Program-made: the position numbers and the translations under genes
The notes under the pieces: generated by a model
The model's input: only the letters and a program-made list of their open reading frames with translations
Database searches by the model: none
Told to the model about the DNA's origin: nothing
Part shown: positions 1 to 7,821 of the stretch, in pieces
Layout: every line of letters starts with the position of its first letter
Numbering within the stretch: the first letter of the stretch is position 1
Assembly (NCBI GenBank): GCA_049651845.1
Contig: JBASCW010000173.1
Coordinates: 1 to 24,782, forward strand
Source of the DNA: RBG-16-66-20 sp049651845
Lineage (GTDB): Bacteria > Pseudomonadota > Gammaproteobacteria > Burkholderiales > SG8-39
Length of the DNA: 24,782 nt
Reading direction: 5' to 3'

Positions 1-136
1 CCAGCGTCTCGGCGGCGACGCGCGAGGTCTTGTCCTGCTTTAGAATCGCATCGAGCACCGCGTCGGAAATCTGGTCGGCGACCTTGTCCGGATGGCCCTC
101 GGAAACCGACTCGGAAGTGAAGAGAAAGTCTGCCAT
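1..136 (-). CDS. metK: S-adenosylmethionine synthetase, N-terminal part (cut by window edge)
   Basis: Only the first 45 codons are present; the gene runs off the left edge. The N-terminus reads MADFLFTSESVSEGHPDK, the strongly conserved start of MetK, which contains the ATP-binding His of the GHPDK motif. MetK makes S-adenosylmethionine from methionine and ATP in the cytoplasm. The ATG at 134-136 follows a GGGGAG ribosome binding site. It lies 46 nt after the stop of the methyltransferase-like gene on the same strand, so the two are probably co-transcribed. The identity is secure even though the gene is partial. Confidence 0.95.
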   Translation of the reverse strand, partial: MADFLFTSESVSEGHPDKVADQISDAVLDAILKQDKTSRVAAETL

Positions 137-182
137 GCGTTGCTCCCCGTCAATGGGCGATTCGCGCCGGTTGCTGGCCCGG

Positions 183-1385
183 TCAGTCCCGGCGCCGCGT
201 GATCGAAAAGGTTTCGTCCCAGAACCACAGCCCGCCGTGCTTCCTCAGCACGTCGCGCGTCACGTCGAGATACTTCCGGCTGCCGAGCACCTCGTCGAGG
301 CGGGCGTCCTCGATTTGGCCAACATAAATCGCGGCGTTCCAGGCGGCGAAAAGCGTCGAGGTGCCGATGGTCTCGTCGACCTCCGATGGGAGCGTGTGCA
401 TGGCGTAGCGGAACAGCGCGCGCTCGTCCGGCTGCCCGTTGAACTTCATGCCCCGGGCGCCCTGTCCAAGCGCCTCGCGAGTAGCCTTGAGCATCTGGTG
501 GCGATCGTGGACGAACGGATTCTCTCCGGGCCATATTCCCTGGACAATCTCGTGCCCCGGATCGCCACCATGGGAGTGCACTGCGATCAGCCGTCCGCCA
601 GGCGCGAGACTGTTGGCGAGCGGCGCAATGACCTTCGCCGCCTTGAATTCGAGCGGCGCCCGCAGGCGGTAGGGCTGCGAGGCGATCACCAGATCGTAGT
701 CGGCTTGCGGCGCTGCGCGGCGCGGAATCACGGGGGTCAGCTGGAACCTGTGGTCCTCGCGGTAGAGCACGAGAACCGTGGGGCGCACGTAGACCGGATT
801 GCCGGTCCCCTTGCTCACGGAAACACGCCAGTTCTCCGCCAAGAACGGCTGAAGCGCGGCGATCTGCGCCTCGAAGTCGCGCGACGTCGCTCCTGTCAGC
901 GGCACTTCGCGCCAGACGAGCGAGGACGCCGCTGCCATGGCGTGGGGCGTGAGCCAAGGCGCCTCCTTGTAGTACAGATTCGTCAGGACGAGCACGGTCG
1001 AAGGGTGCTCGAAAAACCTGTCCGGCATCCTCTCCAGGGTCAGGCGGACGTCCTCTAGGCTGATCTCCTTGCCGACAATGTAGAACGGCAGCGTCGGGAA
1101 ACGCTGGTGCATCCAGCGCATGACGCGGGTGAGCACGGTGCCGTCTCCGACGCCAGCATCGAACAGCCTCAAGGCCGGTGGCGTGGGACGAACGCCTGGC
1201 AGTTCCGCTGCAATTCGGTCGGCGACCGCCGACTTCTCCGCGCAGGTGTTCACGAACAGGAGATATTTCTGCCTGTTGTCGTAGAAGCGGAAATTGCGGT
1301 CGTTCGGCGCGCTTTCGCGCGGCGCGCGCTCCGCGCCAACCTTGATTCTCTCGGCGACCGCCTTTGCGTTGTTTGTCGTTCCCAT
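183..1385 (-). CDS. SAM-dependent methyltransferase-like protein
   Basis: A 400-residue soluble protein. Residues about 73-85 read LRLFDAGVGDGTVL, a class I (Rossmann) SAM-binding motif I with the D-x-G-x-G-x-G pattern. The N-terminal 70 residues are polar and contain NDRNFRFYDNRQKYLLF. I do not recognise the substrate. The reading frame is open further upstream, to 1751, but that part overlaps folD on the same strand, so I chose the ATG at 1383-1385, which leaves 68 nt to the folD stop. Its place directly before metK fits a methyltransferase that uses the local SAM supply. Methyltransferase-like is well supported; the exact function is unknown. Confidence 0.7.
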   Translation of the reverse strand: MGTTNNAKAVAERIKVGAERAPRESAPNDRNFRFYDNRQKYLLFVNTCAEKSAVADRIAAELPGVRPTPPALRLFDAGVGDGTVLTRVMRWMHQRFPTLPFYIVGKEISLEDVRLTLERMPDRFFEHPSTVLVLTNLYYKEAPWLTPHAMAAASSLVWREVPLTGATSRDFEAQIAALQPFLAENWRVSVSKGTGNPVYVRPTVLVLYREDHRFQLTPVIPRRAAPQADYDLVIASQPYRLRAPLEFKAAKVIAPLANSLAPGGRLIAVHSHGGDPGHEIVQGIWPGENPFVHDRHQMLKATREALGQGARGMKFNGQPDERALFRYAMHTLPSEVDETIGTSTLFAAWNAAIYVGQIEDARLDEVLGSRKYLDVTRDVLRKHGGLWFWDETFSITRRRD

Positions 1386-1453
1386 CGCCGCTCCTGCGCA
1401 TTCGCCGTCGTTAGCAAGCCCGGCCGGGCTGCCTGGCGCGCAACTTGCGCTCG

Positions 1454-2314
1454 CTATCGGCCTGCTGCGGCGAATTCCGCCGCGGAAATCGTGTTTTGCA
1501 ACAGCATGGCTATGGTCATCGGGCCCACTCCGCCCGGAACCGGCGTAATGTGCGAAGCGCGGTTCACCGCGCTCGCGAATTCGACATCGCCGACAATTGA
1601 TCCATCGGGCCGGCGATTGATGCCTACGTCGATCACCACGGACCCTTCTTTCACCATGTCGCCCGTCACCATCGCCGGGCGGCCCGCGGCAACCACCAGG
1701 ATGTCCGCCTGGCGCGTCAGCGCAGCAACGTCCGGTGTCTTCGAATGACACACGCTGACCGTGGCGTCGCGCCGCAAGAGCAGCATCGCCATAGGCTTGC
1801 CGACGATGTTGCTGCGGCCGAGGATCACCGCATGGCGGCCTTCCGGGCGAATCGCCTCGCTCTCGAGCATGGTCATCACGCCGGCTGGGGTGCAGGGCGA
1901 AAACCGCGGAGTCCCGGTCGCGAGCAGTCCGACGTTGACCGGATGGAATCCGTCCACGTCTTTCTCCGGCGCGATCGCTTGCATCGCGCGCGCGCTCGCA
2001 ATATGTGCTGGCAGCGGCAGCTGAACGAGAATGCCGTGGATCCGCGGGTTGGTATTGAGCTTGCGAATTCTCTCGAGCAACTCAGCTTCGCTCGATGAAT
2101 CGCGCATCTCGTGCACTTCGGCGTGCAGGCCGACTTCGGCGCAGCTGCGTCGCTTATTGCGGACGTAGACGTGAGAGGCCGGATCGTCTCCGACCGCGAT
2201 CACGGCGAGTCCCGGCGTGATGCCGCGGGCGCGGCGCAGTTCGGCCAGGCGTTTGCCGCACCGCGCCCTGGTCTCCCTCGATAGGGCGACGCCGTCAATG
2301 ATCTTGGCTAGCAC
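1454..2314 (-). CDS. folD: Bifunctional methylene-THF dehydrogenase / methenyl-THF cyclohydrolase
   Basis: A full-length 286-residue FolD. It interconverts 5,10-methylene-THF, methenyl-THF and 10-formyl-THF with NADP in the cytoplasm. Visible family marks are Tyr50 and the catalytic Lys54 in YVRNKRRSC, GILVQLPLP near residue 95, the dinucleotide loop GRSNIVGKP, and the C-terminal PVPGGVGPMT block. The start is GTG at 2312-2314, because no ATG precedes the conserved LAKIIDG N-terminus. It lies between the methyltransferase gene and the CoA-binding gene, all on the minus strand. In this window FolD could process C1 units from methanethiol-derived formaldehyde (inference), but it is also an ordinary housekeeping enzyme. 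Confidence 0.96.
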   Translation of the reverse strand: MLAKIIDGVALSRETRARCGKRLAELRRARGITPGLAVIAVGDDPASHVYVRNKRRSCAEVGLHAEVHEMRDSSSEAELLERIRKLNTNPRIHGILVQLPLPAHIASARAMQAIAPEKDVDGFHPVNVGLLATGTPRFSPCTPAGVMTMLESEAIRPEGRHAVILGRSNIVGKPMAMLLLRRDATVSVCHSKTPDVAALTRQADILVVAAGRPAMVTGDMVKEGSVVIDVGINRRPDGSIVGDVEFASAVNRASHITPVPGGVGPMTIAMLLQNTISAAEFAAAGR

Positions 2315-2363
2315 GGTCGATTCACCGTCTAGCGAGGGATCGCTGCATTCTCGGCCCGCAGCG

Positions 2364-2867
2364 TCAAACGGGAATCTTCAAGGCCAGCCGGGAGGTGAGA
2401 ACACCGGTGCTGAGCCCGATCGTGCGAAGGCCGCCGAAGAAACGCGCATGCTCGATCTTGCAGCAACGGTCCATGACCACTTCCAGGCCGGCATCGCGGG
2501 CGATCTTCGCCGCTTCCTCGCTAATCACGCCGAGCTGCAACCAGAGCACCTTGGCCTTGATCTTTACCGCTTGCCGCGCGATTTCCGGCGTCTCGGACGC
2601 CGGACGAAAGACATCGACGATGTCCACCGGGCGGTCGATTTCATCCACGCGCCCGTAGACCCTCTGGTCGAGGATGGTCTTGCCCGCCTGCGAAGGGTTG
2701 ACCGGAATGATGTTGTACCCGTTGGCGCCAAGATAAATACCCGCGAACGAACTGGGCTGATACGGGTTTGACGACAATCCGACCATCGCGATATTGCGGT
2801 AGGTCGTCAGAATCCGGAGCCGGTCGTAGGCCGTTCCGCCGAGCTGGGTGCGATCTCCTACAGCCAT
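2364..2867 (-). CDS. CoA-binding domain protein (YccU-like)
   Basis: A 167-residue protein matching the small, stand-alone CoA-binding family (CoA_binding_2, YccU-like). Residues about 24-60 read NIAMVGLSSNPYQPS followed by a glycine-rich strand-loop and IIPVNPSQAGKTILDQRVY. The later segments VDIVDVFRPASETPEIA and KVLWLQLGVISEEAA are typical, and VVMDRCCKIEH matches the family's conserved Cys-containing segment. The Rossmann-like fold resembles the CoA-binding part of succinyl-CoA synthetase, but the cellular role is not established. The ATG at 2865-2867 follows GGGAGA. It lies 15 nt after the metY stop, so it is very likely in the metY operon. Confidence 0.85.
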   Translation of the reverse strand: MAVGDRTQLGGTAYDRLRILTTYRNIAMVGLSSNPYQPSSFAGIYLGANGYNIIPVNPSQAGKTILDQRVYGRVDEIDRPVDIVDVFRPASETPEIARQAVKIKAKVLWLQLGVISEEAAKIARDAGLEVVMDRCCKIEHARFFGGLRTIGLSTGVLTSRLALKIPV

Positions 2868-2882
2868 TTGTCTCCCCTCCCT

Positions 2883-4346
2883 CTATCTTTGGTATGGAGC
2901 GCCGAAGGCCTTGCTGAGCAGGCTGTGCCCGCTTGGCTCGTCCTCCTCATGGCCGGCCATCGCGAGAGTTTCTGTCCGCGGCGCCGCCTGCTGGGACTTT
3001 TCGAGCGCCTGTCCCAGATCCCAGAGGATGTCGTCGACCTCCTCGATGCCCACGGAGATCCGGATCATCTCCGGACCGATCCCGCATGCGGCCAACTCCG
3101 CGTCGGTGAGCTGCTGATGCGTCGTCGAGGCGGGATGAATGATGAGGCTCTTGCAGTCGCCCACATTGGCAAGGTGCGAGAACAGCTGAACGTTTTCGAT
3201 CAGCTTTTTGCCTGCGTCCCGGCCTCCCTTGATGCCGAAGGTGAAGATCGCTCCCGGCCCCTTCGGCAGATACTTCAGGGACAGCTTGTGATACGGGCTG
3301 TGCGGCAGGCCGGGGTAGTTCACCCACTGGACCGCCTTGTGTGCATGGAGAAACTCGGCCACCCGGCGAGCGTTCGCCACGTGCCGCTCCATGCGCACGT
3401 GGAGCGTCTCCAGTCCCTGCAGCATGAGAAAGGCGTTGAACGCGCTCTGGCAAGGGCCGTAGTCCCTGAGCATTTCCGTGCGGGCCTTCATCAGCCAGCC
3501 GAAGTCGCCGAAGTATTCGAAGAAGCGCAGATTGTGATAGCCCTTGGAGGGCTCGGTCATGCCGGGGAACTTGCCGTTGTTCCAGGGGAAGCGGCCGGCA
3601 TCGACGATCACGCCGCCCATGGTCGTGCCGTGGCCGCAGATCCACTTGGTGGCCGAATGCACCACGATGTCGGCGCCCCAATCCAGCGGCCGGCAGCAAT
3701 AGGGGCTGGGAAAGGTGTTGTCGACCACGAGCGGGATGCCGTTGTCGTGGGCGATTCCGGCGAGCGCCTCGATATCGAGGACATCGATCTTGGGGTTGCC
3801 GAGCGTTTCGGCGAAGATGCACTTGGTCTTGGGCGTGATCGCCCGCTTGACGGCATCCAGGTCGCTGATGTTCACGAAAACGGCGTTGATGCCGACCTTG
3901 CGGAAGGTGACATCGAATTGATTTACGGTACCGCCGTACAGGGTGCTGGATGCGATGAATTCGTCCCCTGCGTCCATCAGCGAGAACAACGCGATGTGCT
4001 GGGCGGCCTGACCGGACGAGGTCGCGACGGCGCCGATGCCGTTCTCCAGGGCGGCGATCCGCTCCTCGAACACGGCGACGGTGGGATTCATGATGCGCGA
4101 GTAGATGTTGCCGAAACGCTGCAGCGCAAACAGATTCGCCGCCTGATCGGAATCCTCGAAAATATAGGCGCTGGTCTGGTAGATCGGCACCGCGCGCGCG
4201 CCGGTGACCGGATCCGGGCGCTGCCCGGCATGGACCGCGAGCGTACTGAAGCCGAACTGCCTTTCGTTCGGTACGCCGGGCTTTCCCGGGGCCGCCCGGC
4301 CGAGCGGCCGATCCTTGTCGAATCCGCCTGTCAGTTTCGTGGTCAT
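2883..4346 (-). CDS. metY: O-acetylhomoserine sulfhydrylase (aminocarboxypropyltransferase)
   Basis: A 487-residue PLP enzyme of the Cys/Met metabolism family. Members of this subgroup join O-acetylhomoserine with sulfide to give homocysteine, and some accept methanethiol to give methionine directly. Visible marks: FSTLAVHAGQRPDP at residues 33-46, PIYQTSAYIFED, YSRIMNPT, TSSGQAAQH, VVDNTFPSPYCCRPLDWGAD, and the PLP lysine Lys234 in HSATKWICGHGTT. The TFPSP..CRPLDWGAD wording separates it from MetB and MetC. The frame is open to 4466, but the ATG at 4344-4346 with upstream GGAGGA gives the normal N-terminus. About 35 residues extend past the usual C-terminal end. Its link with sulfide or methanethiol released by MtoX elsewhere in the window is an inference. 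Confidence 0.93.
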   Translation of the reverse strand: MTTKLTGGFDKDRPLGRAAPGKPGVPNERQFGFSTLAVHAGQRPDPVTGARAVPIYQTSAYIFEDSDQAANLFALQRFGNIYSRIMNPTVAVFEERIAALENGIGAVATSSGQAAQHIALFSLMDAGDEFIASSTLYGGTVNQFDVTFRKVGINAVFVNISDLDAVKRAITPKTKCIFAETLGNPKIDVLDIEALAGIAHDNGIPLVVDNTFPSPYCCRPLDWGADIVVHSATKWICGHGTTMGGVIVDAGRFPWNNGKFPGMTEPSKGYHNLRFFEYFGDFGWLMKARTEMLRDYGPCQSAFNAFLMLQGLETLHVRMERHVANARRVAEFLHAHKAVQWVNYPGLPHSPYHKLSLKYLPKGPGAIFTFGIKGGRDAGKKLIENVQLFSHLANVGDCKSLIIHPASTTHQQLTDAELAACGIGPEMIRISVGIEEVDDILWDLGQALEKSQQAAPRTETLAMAGHEEDEPSGHSLLSKAFGAPYQR

Positions 4347-4519
4347 TTGAATCCAGTTCCTCCCCAAAAGGTATTGTTCGCCGCGCTCCGGGCCGATACG
4401 CGCAGCGACATTACAGCGGGAGGCAGGGCAAGGGAACTGGGGCGATTCCGTCCGCCGCTGAGGCAATCACCCGGTCGGACCCGGGAAACTACCTGAGAGA
4501 CCCCGGCCGCCGATGCCGG
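4347..4519 (-). promoter_or_regulatory. metY leader with a short GC-rich hairpin
   Basis: This 173-nt stretch separates the response regulator stop from metY, both on the minus strand. On the minus strand it contains CCCGG-GTCCGA-CCGGG (4462-4477), a 5-bp stem with a 6-nt loop, and another GC-rich stretch directly after the regulator stop. The metY ribosome binding site GGAGGA is at its end. I looked for the conserved cores of known SAM and SAH riboswitches and did not recognise one. It may hold a promoter or a weak terminator, and no function is assigned. Confidence 0.3.
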
Positions 4520-5185
4520 TCAGCGGCGCGCGCGGCGCAGGTCGAGCACCTGCTTGACCAAATGCGGCACCGTGGGCGCGGCCATCTTCTGCATTACATT
4601 GGCGCGATAGGTCTCTACGGTCTTGGCCGAAAGCCCGAGCGAGCGGGCGATCGATTTGTTGGTCTGGCCCTCGATCAGCAAATCGAGCACCTCGCGCTCG
4701 CGCGCGCTGAGCGAGGCGTAGCGTGCCGCCGCGCCGGCCTGCGCCGCGGTGTGGCGGCGGGTCTCGGCGTCGAGCGCGAGCGCCTTGTGCACGAGATCGA
4801 GCATCCGCTGGTCGTCGAACGGTTTCTCGATGAAATCGATGGCACCCCCCTTGAGCGCCCGTACCGCGGTCTGGACGCCCCCGTGCCCGGTGACAAATAT
4901 GATCGGCAGCGAAACGCCCTGCCCCTTCAGGCGATCCTGCAGTTCCAGCCCGCTCATCTCCGGCATGCGCACGTCGAGCACCAGGCAGCCCGCGCGCTCT
5001 GGCCGGTAGCACGCCAGGAAATCGCTGGCGGCCGAAAACGTCTCCACCCGCAGCCCCACCGACTCGATCAGCCAGCGCAGCGACTCGGCGACGGCCACCT
5101 CATCGTCCACGATGAAGACCGTGGGATCGCCGGGCGCGTCAGTCCGCGGCAGCGGCGGGGAGGGAGAAGACGAACGTCGTTCCAT
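4520..5185 (-). CDS. FixJ-type response regulator (REC + LuxR HTH)
   Basis: A 221-residue two-component regulator. The receiver domain (about residues 21-138) shows the acidic pair VDDE, phosphoacceptor Asp71 in CLVLDVRMPEMSG, Thr99 in FVTGHGG and Lys121 in EKPFDD. The C-terminal helix-turn-helix (about 157-215) reads LSAREREVLDLL, then NKSIARSLGLSAKTVETYRANVMQKM, which is LuxR/FixJ type. The start is uncertain. ATG 5183-5185 gives a 47-nt overlap with the kinase gene; a CTG near 5149 would remove most of the overlap. With the kinase gene just upstream it forms one operon. Likely targets are the divergent promoters around 6474-6760 (inference). Confidence 0.92.
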   Translation of the reverse strand: MERRSSSPSPPLPRTDAPGDPTVFIVDDEVAVAESLRWLIESVGLRVETFSAASDFLACYRPERAGCLVLDVRMPEMSGLELQDRLKGQGVSLPIIFVTGHGGVQTAVRALKGGAIDFIEKPFDDQRMLDLVHKALALDAETRRHTAAQAGAAARYASLSAREREVLDLLIEGQTNKSIARSLGLSAKTVETYRANVMQKMAAPTVPHLVKQVLDLRRARR

Positions 5186-6473
5186 GGGCTGAGGTCTGCT
5201 CGACCGCGATCCGGCCGCCGTGCGCATCGACGATGGAGCGCGCAATCGCGAGTCCCATCCCCAGGCCGTCGGACTTGGTGGTGACGAACGGATCGAAAAC
5301 ATCGCCGAACTCCCTCGGCGGCAGGCCGGGGCCGGAGTCGCTTACCACCACTTCGACGCCGTTCGCGCCGTTCCTGCGCGTGGCGACCGAGAGTTCCCTA
5401 TCGCGGCCATTGGTGGCCGCCATGGCCTCGATCGCGTTGCGGACCAGGTTGAGAATCACCTGCTCCATCTCGATCGGCACGATCTCGACACGCGGCAGGC
5501 CTTCGGCGAGCGCGACGCTCGAGAGGATCGCCTGCCGGCGCAGTTCCGCCTGCATGAAGGCGAATACCCCCCGCACGACCTCGTTAAGGTCGTGCCGCTG
5601 GCGCGGTGTCGGCTCCTTGCGCAGGAAGTTGCGGATGTTGCGGATGATCCGGGCGGCGCGGTCGGCCTCGCTCGAGGCCGCCTCCAGCGAGTCGATCACC
5701 TCGTCGATCGAGCCTTGCGCCGACCGGAGCCGCCTGATCGCGCCGCGCGAGTAATTGATGATTGCGGTAAGCGGCTGGTTGAGCTCGTGCGCGATGGTCG
5801 TTGCCATTTCCCCCATCGAGTGCATGCGCAGCAGCCGCGCCACGGCGATCCGGTGCTGGCGCTCTTGTTCTTCGGCGTTTCTGCGGTCGGTGATGTTGCG
5901 CGTAAAGCCGAGCAACGCCCAGATCGAGCCGTCGCGGTCGCGCAGGGGCACGGCATGGGTCTTCATCCAGCGCTCCCTCCCGGACCGCGCGATCAACCGG
6001 AACTCGAGGGTCGCCGTCCCGCCGCGAAATACCCGCTCAGTCATCTCGGCGTACTTTGCGCGCCATTCGGGGGCGATGTAGCCGTACGCGGACTTGCCGA
6101 CGATGTCCTCCCGGCGCTTTGCTTCGATGATCGCCAATCCCGCCGGATTCATGTCGAGGATCGTTCCGTCCGCCGTGTGGATCTTGACGCATTCGGGCTC
6201 CGACTCGATGACCATCTTGAGGCGCTGCTTCTGGTCCGCGAGCGTCCGCTCGATCTCGCAGCGCTCCGCAACTTCGCGCGCCATCGCCACTTCGGCCTTG
6301 CGCAGCCGTCTCGAGACGTCGCCGCTGCGCAGAAGCGCCCAAACGGCAAGAATCGAGGTGCCCAGCGCGAGCCCGTAAATCCCCGTCGCCGGCGCGGCGA
6401 GCGCCCAGGCGCCGGCGATCGCGACCGGAACCGCCGCGATCGTCCATGAATCGCGCAATGGTTTGGATTCCAT
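5139..6473 (-). CDS. PAS-domain sensor histidine kinase (FixL-like)
   Basis: A 444-residue membrane sensor kinase. Two hydrophobic helices at about residues 11-28 and 31-48 are followed by a coiled coil (about 52-88), a PAS/PAC domain (about 85-197, ending GFTRNITDRR) and a HisKA domain with His229 in TIAHELNQPLTAI. The ATPase domain has an N-box (ILNLVRNAIEAM), a G1 box (VSDSGPGLPP), an F-box (FVTTKSDGLGMGLAI) and a G2 region. The AHELNQPL wording is that of the FixL/TodS/TtrS group. The helices have almost no periplasmic loop, so the signal is probably sensed by the PAS domain or in the membrane. No heme-binding FixL His was identified. The ATG at 6471-6473 follows GAGGAGG. Confidence 0.93.
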   Translation of the reverse strand: MESKPLRDSWTIAAVPVAIAGAWALAAPATGIYGLALGTSILAVWALLRSGDVSRRLRKAEVAMAREVAERCEIERTLADQKQRLKMVIESEPECVKIHTADGTILDMNPAGLAIIEAKRREDIVGKSAYGYIAPEWRAKYAEMTERVFRGGTATLEFRLIARSGRERWMKTHAVPLRDRDGSIWALLGFTRNITDRRNAEEQERQHRIAVARLLRMHSMGEMATTIAHELNQPLTAIINYSRGAIRRLRSAQGSIDEVIDSLEAASSEADRAARIIRNIRNFLRKEPTPRQRHDLNEVVRGVFAFMQAELRRQAILSSVALAEGLPRVEIVPIEMEQVILNLVRNAIEAMAATNGRDRELSVATRRNGANGVEVVVSDSGPGLPPREFGDVFDPFVTTKSDGLGMGLAIARSIVDAHGGRIAVEQTSAHGTTFVFSLPAAAAD

Positions 6474-6539
6474 GGCCCCTCCTCACGAGACATCCACCGG
6501 CACTGCATCCAAGCGGACGATGGGAGCGCTCCGGAGGCG

Positions 6540-6580
6540 ATTAGGGGAATATCCTCTAGCACTGGGACAACATCCCTAAT
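6540..6580. repeat. Inverted repeat ATTAGGG / CCCTAAT
   Basis: Two perfect 7-bp arms, ATTAGGG at 6540-6546 and CCCTAAT at 6574-6580, are separated by 27 bp. Their centres are 34 bp apart, about three helical turns. Between them are a near-palindrome GGGGAATATCCTC (6543-6555) and GGGA-CAACA-TCCC (6564-6576). This nested symmetry in a divergent promoter next to a FixJ-type regulator gene is what operator sites look like. Assigning it to that regulator is an inference. Confidence 0.5.
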
Positions 6581-6600
6581 TGACCGGCCGCCAGCGCTTC

Positions 6601-6628
6601 ACTAACTTGGTCCAAGGTACCTGTTAGT
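6601..6628. repeat. Inverted repeat ACTAAC / GTTAGT with inner CTTGG-T-CCAAG
   Basis: Arms ACTAAC (6601-6606) and GTTAGT (6623-6628) are perfect and have centres 22 bp apart, two helical turns. Inside lies CTTGG-T-CCAAG (6606-6616), nearly symmetric itself. It is a possible regulator binding site for the plus-strand operon. No regulator is assigned. Confidence 0.4.
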
Positions 6629-6760
6629 CCGCTGTCTTTCAATTTCCACTTTAGCATATGAGAGAGAGCGAACGAGTTGATCCGTGGCCTGCCGTTCGCG
6701 GCTGTCCGCGGCCTCAAGGAGGGAGGGCGCCGGCTTGCACCCGGGCCGGGCGCGAGCGAC

Positions 6761-7720
6761 ATGGATTTTCCAGTGGCGGGAGTCACGGTGTCCCCCCTCG
6801 TACCCTTCGGGTGGGCGATTTTCGTCGGCGTCGTGTTCTCGGTCGTGGGCGCGGCAGGGGGGATCTTGGCGGTCGTCGGTCACATCTCCGTACTCGGGCT
6901 TGCCGACGCCAACATGGTCAAGACCATGAGCCAGGTGGTCACGATCGTTAGTCCGCTTTGTTCGGTTCCGCTCTATCATCGGCAGCGCCGGGTCATTTTT
7001 TTCCTGGGTCTGTTGTTCGGGGCCGGAGGAATCGCCGGCGCGCTTGTCGGCTCTTGGGCGTCGACACGATATCTCCCCGATCTGCGCGCATATCGACAGG
7101 TGTTCGGCCTGCTCACCCTTGCCGTTGCCGGGCGGCTCCTGTACGAGCTTGCGCCGCGATATCGCGCGTCGCAGGGCGTGCTGGAGCGATCTGTTGCGGC
7201 GTTCGAATTCGCGATGGCGCGGTGTCGGGACGAGGGGCGGCTCGGCGAGATGAAAAGGCTCGGCGTGCGCATGCTCGAGCGAAGCGTCTCAGTGGTCCGG
7301 TTCCAGTTTTTCGGCGAAACGTTCTCGTTCAACCCGTCGGTCGCCGTGATCGCCGGCCTTGCGGTGGGCGTCGTTTCCTCTTCGTTCGGTGTCGGCGGCG
7401 GTTTTCTGCTCGTGCCATTCCTGGTTTCCATATTTAAGTTCCCGGTTTTCATCGTTGCCGGGACCGCGGTCTTCTCCGTTCTCCTCTCCTCCACGGCCAG
7501 CGTCGGGAACTACCTCAATCTGGGAAGCCGGATCGACTGGCCTTTGATGGCGATCGAGGTTGCCGGCGTGGCGCTGGGTTCCCTCGCGGGTCCGTACCTT
7601 TCGACGTTCATGAAAGGCCTGTGGCTGCGCTCGGCGCTAACCTTGATTCTGATCTATATAGGGATGGGGTACGTCTTTGGTGAATTCATTCACGCCCACC
7701 TCGGGTTCCGTGTCATCTGA
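6761..7720 (+). CDS. TauE/SafE-family membrane permease (putative sulfite/organosulfur-anion exporter)
   Basis: A 319-residue polytopic membrane protein of the TauE/SafE family (DUF81). It has two hydrophobic halves, each opening with a glycine-rich motif: FSVVGAAGGILAVVGH at about 26-41 and VGVVSSSFGVGGGFLLVP in the second half. A polar cytoplasmic loop of about 60 residues joins them (about 130-195). Members are proposed to export sulfite, sulfoacetate or related anions, or to move other small anions; the substrate here is unknown. I chose the ATG at 6761 because the protein then starts MDFPVAGV, as in related proteins. The frame is open from a TTG at 6677. It may head the ABC operon, but a 101-nt gap with a hairpin follows. 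Confidence 0.85.
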   Translation: MDFPVAGVTVSPLVPFGWAIFVGVVFSVVGAAGGILAVVGHISVLGLADANMVKTMSQVVTIVSPLCSVPLYHRQRRVIFFLGLLFGAGGIAGALVGSWASTRYLPDLRAYRQVFGLLTLAVAGRLLYELAPRYRASQGVLERSVAAFEFAMARCRDEGRLGEMKRLGVRMLERSVSVVRFQFFGETFSFNPSVAVIAGLAVGVVSSSFGVGGGFLLVPFLVSIFKFPVFIVAGTAVFSVLLSSTASVGNYLNLGSRIDWPLMAIEVAGVALGSLAGPYLSTFMKGLWLRSALTLILIYIGMGYVFGEFIHAHLGFRVI

Positions 7721-7726
7721 ACCGCG

Positions 7727-7748
7727 CTCGTTGCCGGGGGGCGACGAG
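7727..7748 (+). terminator. GC-rich hairpin after the TauE/SafE gene (possible terminator or processing stem)
   Basis: CTCGTTGCC (7727-7735) and GGCGACGAG (7740-7748) form a 9-bp stem with one G-U pair and a GGGG loop, starting 6 nt after the stop codon. No U-run follows, so it is not a textbook intrinsic terminator. A second small stem, ACGGG/CCCGT, lies at 7801-7818, just before the first ABC gene. A TACTAT at 7784-7789 could be a -10 box, but I see no good -35. Confidence 0.35.
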
Positions 7749-7821
7749 AGCCCGCTGCGCCCTCCGGCCATCGCGAGGGTGCTTACTATCAATGTAATTC
7801 ACGGGTACAACGGCCCGTAAC

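Larger units (their letters stand above)
6474..6760. promoter_or_regulatory. Divergent regulatory region between kinase and TauE/SafE genes
   Basis: This 287-bp stretch separates two divergent genes and carries no convincing ORF. It holds a 10-bp perfect palindrome (GGAGCGCTCC, 6523-6532) and two longer inverted repeats listed separately. It must contain the minus-strand promoter of the kinase operon and probably the promoter of the plus-strand transporter operon. I cannot place -35/-10 boxes with confidence. A purine-rich GGAGGGAGG at 6718-6726 lies about 35 nt before the TauE/SafE ATG, too far to be its ribosome binding site. Confidence 0.55.

Noticed and set aside
30..1058. Long plus-strand open frame opposite the methyltransferase-like gene
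   Set aside because: It is arginine- and histidine-rich with no domain and lies antisense to a gene with a clear SAM-binding motif. This is the usual effect of high GC content.
4347..4519. Possible riboswitch (SAM, SAH or glycine type) in the metY leader, because of CTCTCAGGTA and a hairpin
   Set aside because: The rest of the conserved cores does not appear and pairing partners are missing, so only a leader with a hairpin is reported. A covariance-model search of 4347-4519 on the minus strand would decide.
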